Shown piece after piece: positions 8,577-17,439 of a DNA stretch of 64,000 nt. A model generated the notes under the pieces. The model saw only the letters and a list, made by a program, of their open reading frames with translations, had not been told where the DNA came from and made no database searches. The stretch lies in the NCBI GenBank assembly GCA_027338645.1, contig DAHWSH010000057.1, positions 1 to 64,000 on the forward strand. The letters run 5' to 3'. Within the stretch, counting starts at the first letter, position 1. Each line of letters begins with the position of its first letter. Source of the DNA: JAJZIH01 sp021785265 (GTDB taxonomy: Bacteria; Pseudomonadota; Gammaproteobacteria; JAKAQQ01). Position numbers and translations under genes: made by a program.

Positions 8577-10484
8577 ATGCAGGTAGCTGACTTTCTGGGT
8601 CCTGATGGGCTCTTGGCAACGGTTCTCGGTGATTTTCAGTATCGAGAGGGCCAGTGCCGACTTGCGGAAAAGGTGCTGGAAACGGTTGAAACCGGCAATG
8701 TCCTTTTGGCCGAAGCGGGCCCGGGCGTAGGCAAGACCTATGCGTATCTTGTGCCGTTGCTGGCGGCAGGGGTTCGGAGTGTGATCTCCACAGGGACCAT
8801 TGCCCTACAGGATCAGCTGTCTCAACGGGACATCCCGAGGCTCGGCCGTATTGTTGGGCGTCCGGTCCGCATGGCTGTCCTCAAGGGACGAAACAACTAT
8901 CTGTGCCTGAAACGGCAGGAAGAGATGTGGGCGCAGGCAGCTGATTTGGATTCGGAAGAACGGATCCGTATGGAAGGGCTTCGTCAATGGTCAGAAACGA
9001 CGAGGTCCGGGGATCTCTCGGAATGCGCGTTTGTCATCGATCAGGCTCGGGAACGGGCCCGACTGACTTCAACAACAGACAATTGCGAAGGACGTAACTG
9101 TGCCTTCTATGAGCGGTGCTTCCTCGTCGGAGCCCGTCGGCGGGCTAACGAAGCGGATCTCATTATCACGAATCATCATCTGCTTTTTTCCGACTGGTTG
9201 CTCAAGCAGGATGGGTTTTCATCACTGTTGCCGGAGGTCGAAGCCTTTGTCCTGGATGAAGCCCACCTCATCCCAGACCTCGCAGTCCAGATGTTTTCCG
9301 AGTCGGTGGGCCAATCAGAACTCGAGGCCCTGTTGAACCATCCGCTCTTCATGGGGTTTCGGAGTACCTGCTGTCGGGAGGGGCGGTGGTCAGAGGACCA
9401 CATCGAACGGGCTTGGTCATGCCTGCTTGAACATGGTCGGGGTGAGAAGGTTTGGAGCCGTGGGGAGTGGCCGGGGGATTTCTTGGAAAGCCTCGTCACG
9501 ATTTCCGAAACTTTGCAGGAGTGGATCTCGTATCTGGGCACAGATCTGCCAATCGAGATCAAGGCAGAAGAGCGACGTCGCTTTCTCCGGGTTGAAAATT
9601 TCATGAGACGGGTGGTGCATCGACTGTCTCCGGAGGAGAGAACGGAGTCGATGTGGTTCGAGACTTCATCCAAAGGATTCTCGCTTCTGATCGAACCCCG
9701 GGACCCGGGTACCCACTTTGCGCAGCTGTTGAGCCCAATGAGTGCGTCGTGGATTCTAATGTCAGCCTCCCTGACAGTTGCCGGCGATTTTTCCTACTTT
9801 CGTTCCCGCTTGGGCCTTGAGCACGTCTCTGAGATCCAGGTTTCAAGTCCCTATGACCATCTTCATCAGGCTATGCTGTACCTGCCTCGTGACCTCCCTC
9901 CTGTCGATGGGATCGATTATTACCCGGCTTTTTTTGATCTCGCCCGTTCGCTGGTTGAAGCCAATCCGGGGGGCACCTTTTTCCTGTTCACGAGCCACCG
10001 GGCTCTGTCGATCGCACGAGACTGGTTCAGTCAGAGACCACTGGCTCGCCCTGTGTTCAGCCAAGGAGAGGCACCCAAGTATCGTCTTCTTGAACGCTTT
10101 CAGGAGCAAGCACCAGCCCTTCTTTTAGGCAGTATGAGCTTTTGGGAAGGTGTCGATGTGAAGGGAGCGGCCCTTTCGCTGATCCTGATTGATCGTCTTC
10201 CTTTCGTCTCTCCGTCTGATCCGGCTGTACATCGACGGATCCGGAGCATCCGGGAGATGGGGGGTGAACCGTTCCATGAGTACCAGCTTCCGAAAGCGAT
10301 TTTAACGCTGCGACAGGGGGTAGGACGACTTCTTCGCCATGAGAGTGATTATGGTGCCGTGGTGATCGGGGATCGCCGCTTGCGGGAGAAAAACTATGGC
10401 CCCTTTTTTTTAGACAGTCTCCCGCAGATGCAGAGGGCAAAGGATATGGTCGATGTCATGCAATTCCTGCAATCTCATGGCTAA
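8577..10484 (+). CDS. yoaA: ATP-dependent iron-sulfur DNA helicase, DinG/YoaA family
   Basis: XPD-like superfamily 2 helicase that unwinds DNA 5' to 3', linked to damage repair. The 635-residue protein shows Walker A AEAGPGVGKT (Lys53), four cysteines for a 4Fe-4S cluster at 110, 170, 175 and 181, the DEAH box at 227-230 (FVLDEAHLIPD), SMSFWEGVDVKG and the motif VI arginines in RQGVGRLLRHESD. The size and spacing fit YoaA better than the longer DinG. The frame runs 117 codons upstream through the pckG antisense; ATG at 8577 is preferred because GGGGGAT precedes it and the protein begins with the normal N-terminal Q-motif region. It overlaps tsaB by eight bases. Confidence 0.85.
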   Translation: MQVADFLGPDGLLATVLGDFQYREGQCRLAEKVLETVETGNVLLAEAGPGVGKTYAYLVPLLAAGVRSVISTGTIALQDQLSQRDIPRLGRIVGRPVRMAVLKGRNNYLCLKRQEEMWAQAADLDSEERIRMEGLRQWSETTRSGDLSECAFVIDQARERARLTSTTDNCEGRNCAFYERCFLVGARRRANEADLIITNHHLLFSDWLLKQDGFSSLLPEVEAFVLDEAHLIPDLAVQMFSESVGQSELEALLNHPLFMGFRSTCCREGRWSEDHIERAWSCLLEHGRGEKVWSRGEWPGDFLESLVTISETLQEWISYLGTDLPIEIKAEERRRFLRVENFMRRVVHRLSPEERTESMWFETSSKGFSLLIEPRDPGTHFAQLLSPMSASWILMSASLTVAGDFSYFRSRLGLEHVSEIQVSSPYDHLHQAMLYLPRDLPPVDGIDYYPAFFDLARSLVEANPGGTFFLFTSHRALSIARDWFSQRPLARPVFSQGEAPKYRLLERFQEQAPALLLGSMSFWEGVDVKGAALSLILIDRLPFVSPSDPAVHRRIRSIREMGGEPFHEYQLPKAILTLRQGVGRLLRHESDYGAVVIGDRRLREKNYGPFFLDSLPQMQRAKDMVDVMQFLQSHG

Positions 10485-11133
10485 GTGGTTATTTCTGGAT
10501 TGTGCTCGGGAGACGGCTGTCGCGGCGATCGGCGATGGTGAATCCATACTTGCCCTGCGCCAGTGGGGCAGTCGCCAGGCCGCAGAAACCACAACCCTCG
10601 AGATTGATCATGTGTTTTCTGAAGCGGGTTTGCAGCCCTGTGATCTGGAAGGTCTTGCTTGGGCTTCAGGCCCTGGAAGTTTCACAGGACTCAAGGTTGC
10701 GGCAGCAACCATACAAGCACTGGCGTGGATCTGGGAAAAGCCGGTGGCCTCCGTTCCGCATCTTGCTGCCCTGGCCTATTCATTGCGGGAGCAGCGCCCG
10801 GTTTCCATTCTGGCCTGTCGAAAGACGCAGCCGGATTTGGTTTTCTGGTGTCCGTATGTGATTCGACCGGGACAATGGCCAGAGGGAAAAGTACAGGTGA
10901 CATCGCCCCATGAGATCCAGTTACCGCCCGGACGCTGGAGGGGAGTGGGAGATTCGCTCCAATCGTTGATCCATCCCGATCTCGAGGACCGCTTGGGCGA
11001 CTGGATCCACGAGCCCGGATCACCGGTTCAGTCCTCTCTGGCGCTGGCGGAGCTTGCGAGAAAAGAGGGGCGCTTGGAGCGCCCGGAGGAGGTGCAGCCG
11101 CTTTATGTGGGACAGTCTGGCAAAATCCTCTGA
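10477..11133 (+). CDS. tsaB: tRNA threonylcarbamoyladenosine protein TsaB
   Basis: Scaffold of the TsaBDE complex that makes t6A37 in ANN-decoding tRNAs. The 218-residue protein has the ASKHA-fold start WLFLDCARET, and the TsaB hallmark ASGPGSFTGLKVAAAT near residue 70. The C-terminal half is divergent, ending in VQPLYVG as in other TsaB proteins. ATG at 10477 overlaps the helicase stop as ATGGCTAA, so the pair is translationally coupled. The same yoaA-tsaB adjacency is common in Gammaproteobacteria, which supports both calls. Its stop codon overlaps a candidate Pho box of the next operon. Confidence 0.9.
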   Translation: MAKWLFLDCARETAVAAIGDGESILALRQWGSRQAAETTTLEIDHVFSEAGLQPCDLEGLAWASGPGSFTGLKVAAATIQALAWIWEKPVASVPHLAALAYSLREQRPVSILACRKTQPDLVFWCPYVIRPGQWPEGKVQVTSPHEIQLPPGRWRGVGDSLQSLIHPDLEDRLGDWIHEPGSPVQSSLALAELARKEGRLERPEEVQPLYVGQSGKIL

Positions 11134-11147
11134 CACAGATTTGACAC
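11130..11147 (+). promoter_or_regulatory. Candidate Pho box and -35 region of phoB
   Basis: CTGACAC at 11130-11136 and TTGACAC at 11141-11147 are direct repeats 11 bases apart, the spacing of PhoB half-sites (consensus CTGTCAT). The second also contains the perfect -35 hexamer TTGACA. It sits 44 bases before phoB, where positive autoregulation is expected. Half-site identity is only 5 and 4 of 7. Confidence 0.45.
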
Positions 11148-11190
11148 GTCTTTCGGATATGATTGAAAAATCAGATCCCGCGGGTGCTTA

Positions 11191-11904
11191 ATGGAAACCG
11201 GACAAGTGCGAATCCTGCTGGTTGACGATGACTCCGGGATCCGGGAAATGCTGGCTTTTGCCCTCCGAAAAGCAGGTTTTTCAGTCACTTTAGCTTCCCG
11301 TGTGACCGAAGCCCAGGGCACACTCGCGTCGGGAGTTCCAGACCTCGTGCTTTTGGACTGGATGATGCCTGCTGTCAGTGGCATTGAATATGTCCGGGCC
11401 TTGCGTCGGGACCCATTGACCCGAAAGGTACCCGTCATCTTCCTCACGGCTCGAAATGAGGAGGATGACAAATTGTATGGATTTGACAGTGGTGCCGATG
11501 ATTTTGTCACGAAACCGTTTTCGACAAAGGAACTGATTGCACGGATCCATGCGGTTCTGCGGCGCAGCCAGATCATCCATGACAAGGAGGGCACACTGCA
11601 GTTTGGAAACCTTCAGCTGAATACCCAGACCTGCGAGGTGCTTTGTGGCAGTGAGCCGGTGCTTTTGGGACCGACCGAGTTCCGGTTGCTGAAATTTTTC
11701 ATGGCTCACCCACGGCAGGTCCATAGCCGATCGCGGATCCTGGACCATCTTTGGGGTGTGGGTCAACCCGTCGACGGACGGACGGTGGACGTTTATGTCG
11801 GACGCCTGAGAAAGGCACTAGAGCCGTTTGGGCTGGAGCAGTGGATTGAAACCCGACGAGGCAGTGGCTACCTCTTTTCGGAGAGACCGGGACCGGTTTC
11901 CTAG
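11191..11904 (+). CDS. phoB: Phosphate regulon response regulator PhoB
   Basis: OmpR-type transcription factor that activates phosphate-starvation genes when phosphorylated by PhoR. The 237-residue protein has a receiver domain with acidic pocket VDDDSGIREM (Asp12-14), phospho-acceptor Asp56 in LLDWMMP, and Lys108 in FVTKPF, followed by a winged-helix domain (GPTEFRLLKFFM, RTVDVYVGRLRKAL). The Ile-Arg-Glu after the acidic triad matches PhoB well. phoR follows after seven bases, and phoU and ornithine-lipid genes lie downstream, which fixes the specificity. A direct repeat resembling a Pho box is upstream. Confidence 0.9.
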   Translation: METGQVRILLVDDDSGIREMLAFALRKAGFSVTLASRVTEAQGTLASGVPDLVLLDWMMPAVSGIEYVRALRRDPLTRKVPVIFLTARNEEDDKLYGFDSGADDFVTKPFSTKELIARIHAVLRRSQIIHDKEGTLQFGNLQLNTQTCEVLCGSEPVLLGPTEFRLLKFFMAHPRQVHSRSRILDHLWGVGQPVDGRTVDVYVGRLRKALEPFGLEQWIETRRGSGYLFSERPGPVS

Positions 11905-11911
11905 GAGTCAG

Positions 11912-13282
11912 ATGAAACTGCAGATCTGGATCCGGGAATTCCTGCTGCTGGTCTCAGGATTGGTGCTGACCGGTATTCTCGCGCTGCTTTGGGGGTACTG
12001 GGTGTACTGGATCTTGGGGCTTTGTTTGTGGCTGCTGTTTCGTTTGTATCGTCAGATGGATCGCTGGCTTGTTTGGCTCAACCAACCGGAGCAGGAGATC
12101 CCAGAAGGGTGGGGGATCTGGAGGGAAGTAGCGCATGCCGTACGGTGGCGGGTCCGAGGGATACGACTCAACCGAAACGGGGAGGAACGGAAATACCCTG
12201 AGTGGATCCGCTATCTTGGACCGTGGTCAGACGGGGTACTCCTGCTGGATCTTCAGCGTCGAATGGTTTCCTTCAATGAGAAGGCAGCCTCCCTCCTAGG
12301 ACTTCAGATTCCTCATGATTATGGCCAGTTCATCGGTCATTTCATCCGGTATCCCGCTTTTCTGACCTTGTTGGAGACGGCGGACTTCCCGGGAACGATT
12401 GAGGTTCCGTCCCCACTGGATGAGGAAATGGTGCTCCAGATTGCCGTCTCCGGTTTAGACGATCAAATCCTGATGTGGGTTAGGGATGTAACGGTCCGGA
12501 AGCAGGAAGAACAGCGTGGGTATGATTTTTTGGCGAACGCGTCCCACGAGCTCAGGACACCTCTGACGGTCCTGAGCGGGTACCTCGAGGTGTTGCTGGA
12601 AGATTCCAAATGCGATCTGGAATCGCGGAAGGTCCTTCTGGACATGCAAAAGGAAACCGGGCGGATGAAAAGGTTAGTGACGGGTTTTATGGAACTGATG
12701 CGCCTCAATCCCGAGGAGCGTCATGGGTTTGATGAGAAGATCCGCATCCAGGCACTGATGGCTCTCTTGAAACAAAGGGTCAAGAGTCTGGGTTTGACTG
12801 GTCAGAATGTGGAGTACCAGATTTGCGGGGAATCAACGGTTCTTTTGGGATCTGAGACTGAGTTGTTGAGTGCCTTCTGGAACCTCGTTGAAAATGCAAT
12901 TAAATTTTCCCCCCCGGATGGGCCGGTCGTCGTCTCATGGGAATCCGCTGAGGGGGGGGGTGGACGTTTCCGTGTCGCGGACCAGGGGATGGGGATACCC
13001 GCGCATCTGCAGAGTCGGGTTACAGACCGGTTTTTCCGAATCCTGTCGCACAGAGAGGAGGGCCCTGCCGGATTTGGCTTGGGGCTCGCCATCGTTCGGC
13101 AGATTCTGGATCGTCATGGCGCCAAGTTGGAGGTCGAGAGCACACCCGGAGAGGGTAGCCTGTTCACTTGCTGTTTCCCAGCGGAGCGGGTGATCAGGGA
13201 GGTGCTTGAGGATGGAAAGCTGTTGCCCGAGGCTCCCGAACACCACCTGTTGCCCACCGACGATGTCCAGGCAGATCCATGA
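11912..13282 (+). CDS. phoR: Phosphate regulon sensor kinase PhoR
   Basis: Membrane histidine kinase for PhoB. The 456-residue protein starts at ATG 11912, seven bases after GGAG; an upstream in-frame start inside phoB is rejected. Two closely spaced membrane helices at about 10-45 with almost no periplasmic loop are typical of PhoR, which senses phosphate through the Pst-PhoU complex. Then come a charged linker, a PAS domain (about 105-195), the H box SHELRTPL with His212, the N box LVENAIKFSPP and glycine boxes DQGMGIP and GFGLGLAIV. A 9-G run (12952-12960) codes for four glycines between the N and G1 boxes. Confidence 0.92.
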   Translation: MKLQIWIREFLLLVSGLVLTGILALLWGYWVYWILGLCLWLLFRLYRQMDRWLVWLNQPEQEIPEGWGIWREVAHAVRWRVRGIRLNRNGEERKYPEWIRYLGPWSDGVLLLDLQRRMVSFNEKAASLLGLQIPHDYGQFIGHFIRYPAFLTLLETADFPGTIEVPSPLDEEMVLQIAVSGLDDQILMWVRDVTVRKQEEQRGYDFLANASHELRTPLTVLSGYLEVLLEDSKCDLESRKVLLDMQKETGRMKRLVTGFMELMRLNPEERHGFDEKIRIQALMALLKQRVKSLGLTGQNVEYQICGESTVLLGSETELLSAFWNLVENAIKFSPPDGPVVVSWESAEGGGGRFRVADQGMGIPAHLQSRVTDRFFRILSHREEGPAGFGLGLAIVRQILDRHGAKLEVESTPGEGSLFTCCFPAERVIREVLEDGKLLPEAPEHHLLPTDDVQADP

Positions 13283-13283
13283 A

Positions 13284-13314
13284 TTGCCGGACTTCTCGTC
13301 CCGCGTGTTATGAT
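13284..13314 (+). promoter_or_regulatory. Extended -10 promoter for olsB-olsA
   Basis: TGTTATGAT at 13306-13314 is an extended -10 element (TGn plus TATGAT, five of six). A weak TTGCCG lies at 13284-13289 with long 19-base spacing. It falls in the 87-base gap between phoR and olsB, so olsBA probably has its own start in addition to read-through from phoBR. A six-pair hairpin (GGGAGC 13329-13334, GCTCCC 13342-13347) would then lie in the leader. Confidence 0.5.
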
Positions 13315-13369
13315 CTTCTTGTCCTGAGGGGAGCTACCCGGGCTCCCTGTTTCGAGAAAGCCTCCAGAG

Positions 13370-14218
13370 ATGACGACTGACCAGACGACCTTGCCCGATT
13401 CAGAGGGAACCGGTACTCCGGAACGGGAAGGCTTTACTCTCCTCAGTGATTCCACCCCCCGTTCTACGGCGTCCCTCGTTGTCGAGCGTGCACGGGATCG
13501 AAATCATGTGCGTGAGGCGCAAAGGTTGCGTTGGGTTGTTTTTGCGGACGAGCAAGGCGCTCGAATCCTAACGCCAGAATCCGGATACGATATCGATCCA
13601 CTCGATGACTACTGCCGCCACATCTTGGTTCGCGAGACGCGCACGGGACACGTGGTGGCCTGTACCCGTATTCTCTATCAAGAGGACGCCGACCGGGCTG
13701 GTGGGTTTTACTCGGAAAGCGAGTTTGACCTGACGGCGATCCGTCAGGCTCCCGGACGAACCATGGAAATGGGACGAACCTGTGTGCATCCGGACTACCG
13801 GAAGACAGTGACGATCAGTTTGCTGTGGACAGGGATTGCCCAGTACACGGCGTTCAGGGATTATGCACGGATTATTGGCTGTGCCAGCATTCCCATGCGT
13901 CAGGACCGTGGTGCGGGTGCCCTTGCGGTTTACCATGACCTCATGGCTCGATGCCCGTCGCCCCCGAATCTCCGCGTGGTGCCCAAGCATCCATTGCCGG
14001 AGGGGCTAGAAGCTGCTGGTGAGCCAAAGGCACCGTCATTGCTGATGGCGTATGTTCGCTACGGGGCAGTGGTCTGTGGCCCGCCCTGTTGGGATCCAGG
14101 GTTTGATACCGCGGATTTGCTCATGATGCTTCCGGCAGAAAACGTCGGTCCCCGCTATCTGAGACGTTTTGTAGAGCGGACGCGGAATGATGTAGATCGC
14201 AGCTCACCGCATGCCTAG
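13370..14218 (+). CDS. olsB: GNAT-type N-acyltransferase, ornithine-lipid OlsB family
   Basis: Likely transfers a 3-hydroxyacyl chain from acyl carrier protein to the alpha-amine of ornithine, giving lyso-ornithine lipid. The 282-residue protein has the OlsB/COG3176 blocks: AQRLRWVVFADEQGA, the DIDPLDDYCRHILV acidic segment, GGFYSESEFDL, EMGRTCVHPDYR and LLWTGIAQY. A 40-residue variable N-terminus precedes the domain. An acyltransferase of PlsC type overlaps its end by eight bases, the normal OlsB-OlsA pairing, and the flanking phoBR and phoU fit induction in phosphate starvation. The alternative is the exosortase-linked acyltransferase subfamily, but no exosortase gene is near. Confidence 0.8.
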   Translation: MTTDQTTLPDSEGTGTPEREGFTLLSDSTPRSTASLVVERARDRNHVREAQRLRWVVFADEQGARILTPESGYDIDPLDDYCRHILVRETRTGHVVACTRILYQEDADRAGGFYSESEFDLTAIRQAPGRTMEMGRTCVHPDYRKTVTISLLWTGIAQYTAFRDYARIIGCASIPMRQDRGAGALAVYHDLMARCPSPPNLRVVPKHPLPEGLEAAGEPKAPSLLMAYVRYGAVVCGPPCWDPGFDTADLLMMLPAENVGPRYLRRFVERTRNDVDRSSPHA

Positions 14219-15059
14219 TCGGGTTCGTTTTTTCTACCGTTCCACCGTTCGTTTAGTACGTCTGGGGGGAGTGTTGGTATGGATGCTGGTCGGCGTGCTG
14301 GTGGCCGGTTTTGTCAGTCTGATCAAGCCTTGGGATCGCTTTCGGCGGAGGATGCGAGTCCGTTGTTCTGATTTCTGGCTTTCGGGTGCATTGTTGCTGA
14401 TGGGAGTCCGGGTTCAGGTGAAAGGCGAACCCTGTCCAGGGGCCGTGCTTTTTGCCTGTAACCATATCAGTTGGCTCGACATTCTCGTTTTGGCATCCGT
14501 TTGTCGGGCCCGCTTTGTTTCCAAGGCCGAGGTTGGGCATTGGCCTTTGCTTGGGTGGTTTGCCCGAGAGGGGGGGACCCTGTTCATCCGCCGCGGCGAT
14601 GGGGCGAGTTTCGAGGTGGTGGTCGAGCTCATGAAAAATGAACTCTCGCAAGGTGAACGCCTGATTTTTTTCCCGGAAGGGACTACGAGTAACGGTCAGG
14701 TTCCCCGTCGATTTCGGTCCCGGTTATTTGCCGCCGCGTCGGCTCCCGGGGCACGCGTCCAGCCTGTTGGGCTCCGCTACCGGGGATCTCCCGAGGTCCG
14801 CGAGCGGGTTCCATTTTTGGGCGAGGCGACAATCCTTGAGAACCTGTGGAGTATCCTTGCCCTGCCCGTGATCCAGGCGGAGGCCTGTTTTTTCGACCCG
14901 ATTGAGAACTGTAATACTGGTCTGACGGCTCGTCAGTTGGCATTATCCTCTGAAAGTTCGATCGGACAGTGGTTGGCCGGTTCTGACGATACGATAACCG
15001 ACTATCCTGGCGCTGATCTGCCATCCCGTGTAACGGATGGCTGGCAAGCCCGAGGTTAA
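14211..15059 (+). CDS. olsA: 1-acyl-glycerol-3-phosphate O-acyltransferase family, probable OlsA
   Basis: PlsC-family membrane acyltransferase; beside OlsB it most likely adds the second, ester-linked chain to lyso-ornithine lipid. The 282-residue protein has a membrane helix at about 19-38, the catalytic HX4D block NHISWLD (84-90), the FIRRGD substrate segment and FFPEGTTSNG (about 153-162). ATG at 14211 overlaps the olsB stop (ATGCCTAG), so translation is coupled. A role as the general phosphatidate-forming PlsC cannot be excluded; some OlsA proteins do both. phoU starts 11 bases after it. Confidence 0.78.
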   Translation: MPSRVRFFYRSTVRLVRLGGVLVWMLVGVLVAGFVSLIKPWDRFRRRMRVRCSDFWLSGALLLMGVRVQVKGEPCPGAVLFACNHISWLDILVLASVCRARFVSKAEVGHWPLLGWFAREGGTLFIRRGDGASFEVVVELMKNELSQGERLIFFPEGTTSNGQVPRRFRSRLFAAASAPGARVQPVGLRYRGSPEVRERVPFLGEATILENLWSILALPVIQAEACFFDPIENCNTGLTARQLALSSESSIGQWLAGSDDTITDYPGADLPSRVTDGWQARG

Positions 15060-15070
15060 GAGGTAATCAG

Positions 15071-15793
15071 GTGGAACGTTTCCTGACGGGGGACCATATT
15101 TCCCAGGAGTTTAATTCCGAGTTGGGAGGATTGCGTCGTCAGTTGCTGGCGATGGGGGGTATGGTGGAACAGCAAATCAGCGATGCGCTCAAGGCCCTGC
15201 GAGACGGTGACAGCGCCCTTGCTGAGAAGCTGGATGCTGCAGATCAGGAAATCAACCGGATCGAGATCGCCTTGGATGAGGCGGGAAGTCATGTTTTGGC
15301 ACGTCGACAGCCCGCGGCCAGTGATTTGCGACTGATTTTGGCCATCTTGAAGGCCAGCACGGATCTTGAGCGTGCAGGAGATGAGGCGGCGAAAATCGGC
15401 CGTCTTTTCCTGTTGATGCCGGTCCAAGATCGTGACCCTGCAAACTTTCATGAGTTGATTCGCCTTGGGGAAGCTGCGCGTGGCCTTTTTCATGGTGCGC
15501 TCGATGCCTTCGCCCGGGTAGATGCCAATGCGGCCGTCACGATTCTCAGGGAGGATTACCGCATTGACCGGGATTATGAAAGTTTTATTCGCCAATCGAT
15601 TACCTACATGATGGAGGATCCGCGGACGATCCGCAGGGTTTTTAGCTGCATTTCCATCGGCCGTTCCATGGAGCGGATTGGCGATCACGCCAAAAATTTG
15701 TGCGAATATGTCGTCTATCTGGCTTCGGGAAAAGATGTTCGGCATGTTCGTCTTGACGAGATTGAGCAACTGGTAGGACCCAAGGCGGGGTGA
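15071..15793 (+). CDS. phoU: Phosphate signalling protein PhoU
   Basis: Cytosolic regulator that links the PstSCAB transporter to PhoR and keeps the regulon off in phosphate excess. The 240-residue protein is all-helical with the two PhoU repeats, each carrying an E/D-rich metal motif: DLERAGDEAAKIG in the first and RSMERIGDHAKNLCEY in the second. The start is GTG at 15071 with AGAGG just upstream. pst transporter genes, its usual partners, are not in this window; instead it follows olsBA, tying membrane-lipid change to the phosphate signal. dsbB begins one base after its stop. Confidence 0.93.
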   Translation: MERFLTGDHISQEFNSELGGLRRQLLAMGGMVEQQISDALKALRDGDSALAEKLDAADQEINRIEIALDEAGSHVLARRQPAASDLRLILAILKASTDLERAGDEAAKIGRLFLLMPVQDRDPANFHELIRLGEAARGLFHGALDAFARVDANAAVTILREDYRIDRDYESFIRQSITYMMEDPRTIRRVFSCISIGRSMERIGDHAKNLCEYVVYLASGKDVRHVRLDEIEQLVGPKAG

Positions 15794-15794
15794 G

Positions 15795-16292
15795 ATGAGA
15801 CGACTGTTTAATTTTTTCGGATTTTTGGCTTGCGTGTTTCTTCTGGGGTATGCGTACTACCTCCAATACGTCCTGGGATTGCAACCCTGCCCGCTTTGTA
15901 TCCTCCAGCGGATTTTCATGGGGTTTTTGGGGTTTGTCTTCCTCCTGGCGACCCTGCACCAGACCGGGCGTCTGGGAAGCCGGGTTTACGGGTTCTTGAT
16001 GGTCATTTGTGGATTTTTGGGTGCTGCGGTCTCCATGCGGCAGATCTGGTTGCAGTATTTTACGACCCGCATGCCGACCTCGTGTGCGGCTGGCCTGGGG
16101 TGGATGTTTCGCCATTTGCCGCCCATTGAAGCTCTCCGGCTGACCCTTGCAGGAAGCGGCAACTGTGCAAGGATTGATTGGACTTTCTTGGGACTGAGCA
16201 TGCCGGTCTGGGTTCTGGTCTGTTTTGTGCTTTTATCCAGTTTGGGGGCGTGGATCAACCTCAGGGCTGGACGGAGGAAGCCCGCCCACTAG
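15795..16292 (+). CDS. dsbB: Disulfide bond formation protein DsbB
   Basis: Inner-membrane quinone reductase that reoxidises DsbA. The 165-residue protein has four membrane helices and both periplasmic cysteine pairs: Cys32-Cys35 in LQPCPLCILQR and the pair Cys97 (PTSCAAG) and Cys124 (GSGNCAR). The arginine after the first pair, needed for ubiquinone use, is present (Arg39). ATG at 15795 follows the phoU stop by one base (GGGGTGAG ATG), so it is coupled to the phosphate block, although no functional link is obvious. It is convergent with dapE. Confidence 0.92.
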   Translation: MRRLFNFFGFLACVFLLGYAYYLQYVLGLQPCPLCILQRIFMGFLGFVFLLATLHQTGRLGSRVYGFLMVICGFLGAAVSMRQIWLQYFTTRMPTSCAAGLGWMFRHLPPIEALRLTLAGSGNCARIDWTFLGLSMPVWVLVCFVLLSSLGAWINLRAGRRKPAH

Positions 16293-16305
16293 TGAGTCGT
16301 AGGTT

Positions 16306-17439
16306 TCAGGCGGTTCCCAGATAAGACTTCACAATATCGAAGTAGGCAGACTCGAGAGCAAGCAGATCCCGCAGGGTCACCCGTTCATCGGGGGCATGAA
16401 GGCGTTCACTGGGCAAGCCGAGTTCGACCACTTCGGCTCCCAGGCTGGAAAAAAACCGTCCATCCGAGGTTCCTCCATCCACTCTCAACTCAGGGTTGCT
16501 TCCAAACCGTTTTTTGAGGACCTGTTGAACAACAGTGCGAAGGGGACCTGCAGTGGAAAGAAAAGGTTCCGCCGATTTTCTCCAGGTCAATACTGAACGC
16601 AGGGGGCTCTCCGGTATCCGGCTTTCGAAAAGGGCTTGTAAATCTTCGGGCGTCAAGGGTGGTGGATATCGAAGGTTGAACTGGGCTCGTGCGACTACGG
16701 GAACCACGTTCCGGGCGATTCCCGGAGTCTCCAAGGAAGTGATGTGAAAGCTCAGTGGTGGAAAAAGCGGGTCGTTGTGCAGTGCCGGCAGATTGAGTCC
16801 CACGGAAAGAAACTGGAGGAGGGCATGGGCCGCATTGGCTGAGCCCTTCAGGTAAGCCACATGCCCAGATTCTCCCCTGAACTCGACACTACCACTCAGC
16901 GAACCCCGGCGGCCGATGCGAATGGCATCTCCCACGGTCTTCCGGGATGATGGCTCACCGACAAGAGTGGCCGTGACGACAAGACCACGATCAGTCAGGG
17001 TCTGCAGTGCCTCACGAGTTCCCTGCTGGGCTGGGCCTTCCTCATCGCTTGTGACCAGGAAGGCCACAGTGCCGGCGTGATCCGGTTGAGTCTGGGCAAA
17101 TCGAACACCAGCCTCCACTTGGGCAGCCAGGGATCCTTTCATGTCGACCGCCCCCCGTCCGTAGAGCCAGCCTTCGTCGATATGCCCCAAGAAAGGGGGA
17201 TGCGTCCATCGGTCCTCGGGTCCGGCTGGAACCACGTCACTGTGTCCGGCCAAGACCAGTAATGGCAAGCCATGTCCATGCCAGGCCCAAAGGTTCGAAA
17301 CCGGACCGAAAGGGAGTGCCTCAACCGTAAATCCAGCCGCTCTCAAGCGGTTTTCAATCAGTGTGTGTGCTCCCGCCTGAGCGGGAGTAAGGGAACGACA
17401 CTGGATCAGCTGCTGGGCCAGAGTGACCGTGGGATTCAT
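16306..17439 (-). CDS. dapE: Succinyl-diaminopimelate desuccinylase
   Basis: Zinc M20 amidohydrolase that removes succinate from N-succinyl-LL-diaminopimelate in lysine and peptidoglycan precursor synthesis. The 377-residue protein has GHSDVVPAG and GRGAVDMKGS (His and Asp zinc ligands), SDEEGPAQQGT with the catalytic and bridging glutamates, VGEPSS, and the C-terminal GGTSDGRF. ATG at 17439 overlaps the dapD stop as ATGA; the 26 additional upstream codons inside dapD are rejected. Last gene of the minus-strand dapC-dapD-dapE operon. Confidence 0.94.
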   Translation of the reverse strand: MNPTVTLAQQLIQCRSLTPAQAGAHTLIENRLRAAGFTVEALPFGPVSNLWAWHGHGLPLLVLAGHSDVVPAGPEDRWTHPPFLGHIDEGWLYGRGAVDMKGSLAAQVEAGVRFAQTQPDHAGTVAFLVTSDEEGPAQQGTREALQTLTDRGLVVTATLVGEPSSRKTVGDAIRIGRRGSLSGSVEFRGESGHVAYLKGSANAAHALLQFLSVGLNLPALHNDPLFPPLSFHITSLETPGIARNVVPVVARAQFNLRYPPPLTPEDLQALFESRIPESPLRSVLTWRKSAEPFLSTAGPLRTVVQQVLKKRFGSNPELRVDGGTSDGRFFSSLGAEVVELGLPSERLHAPDERVTLRDLLALESAYFDIVKSYLGTA

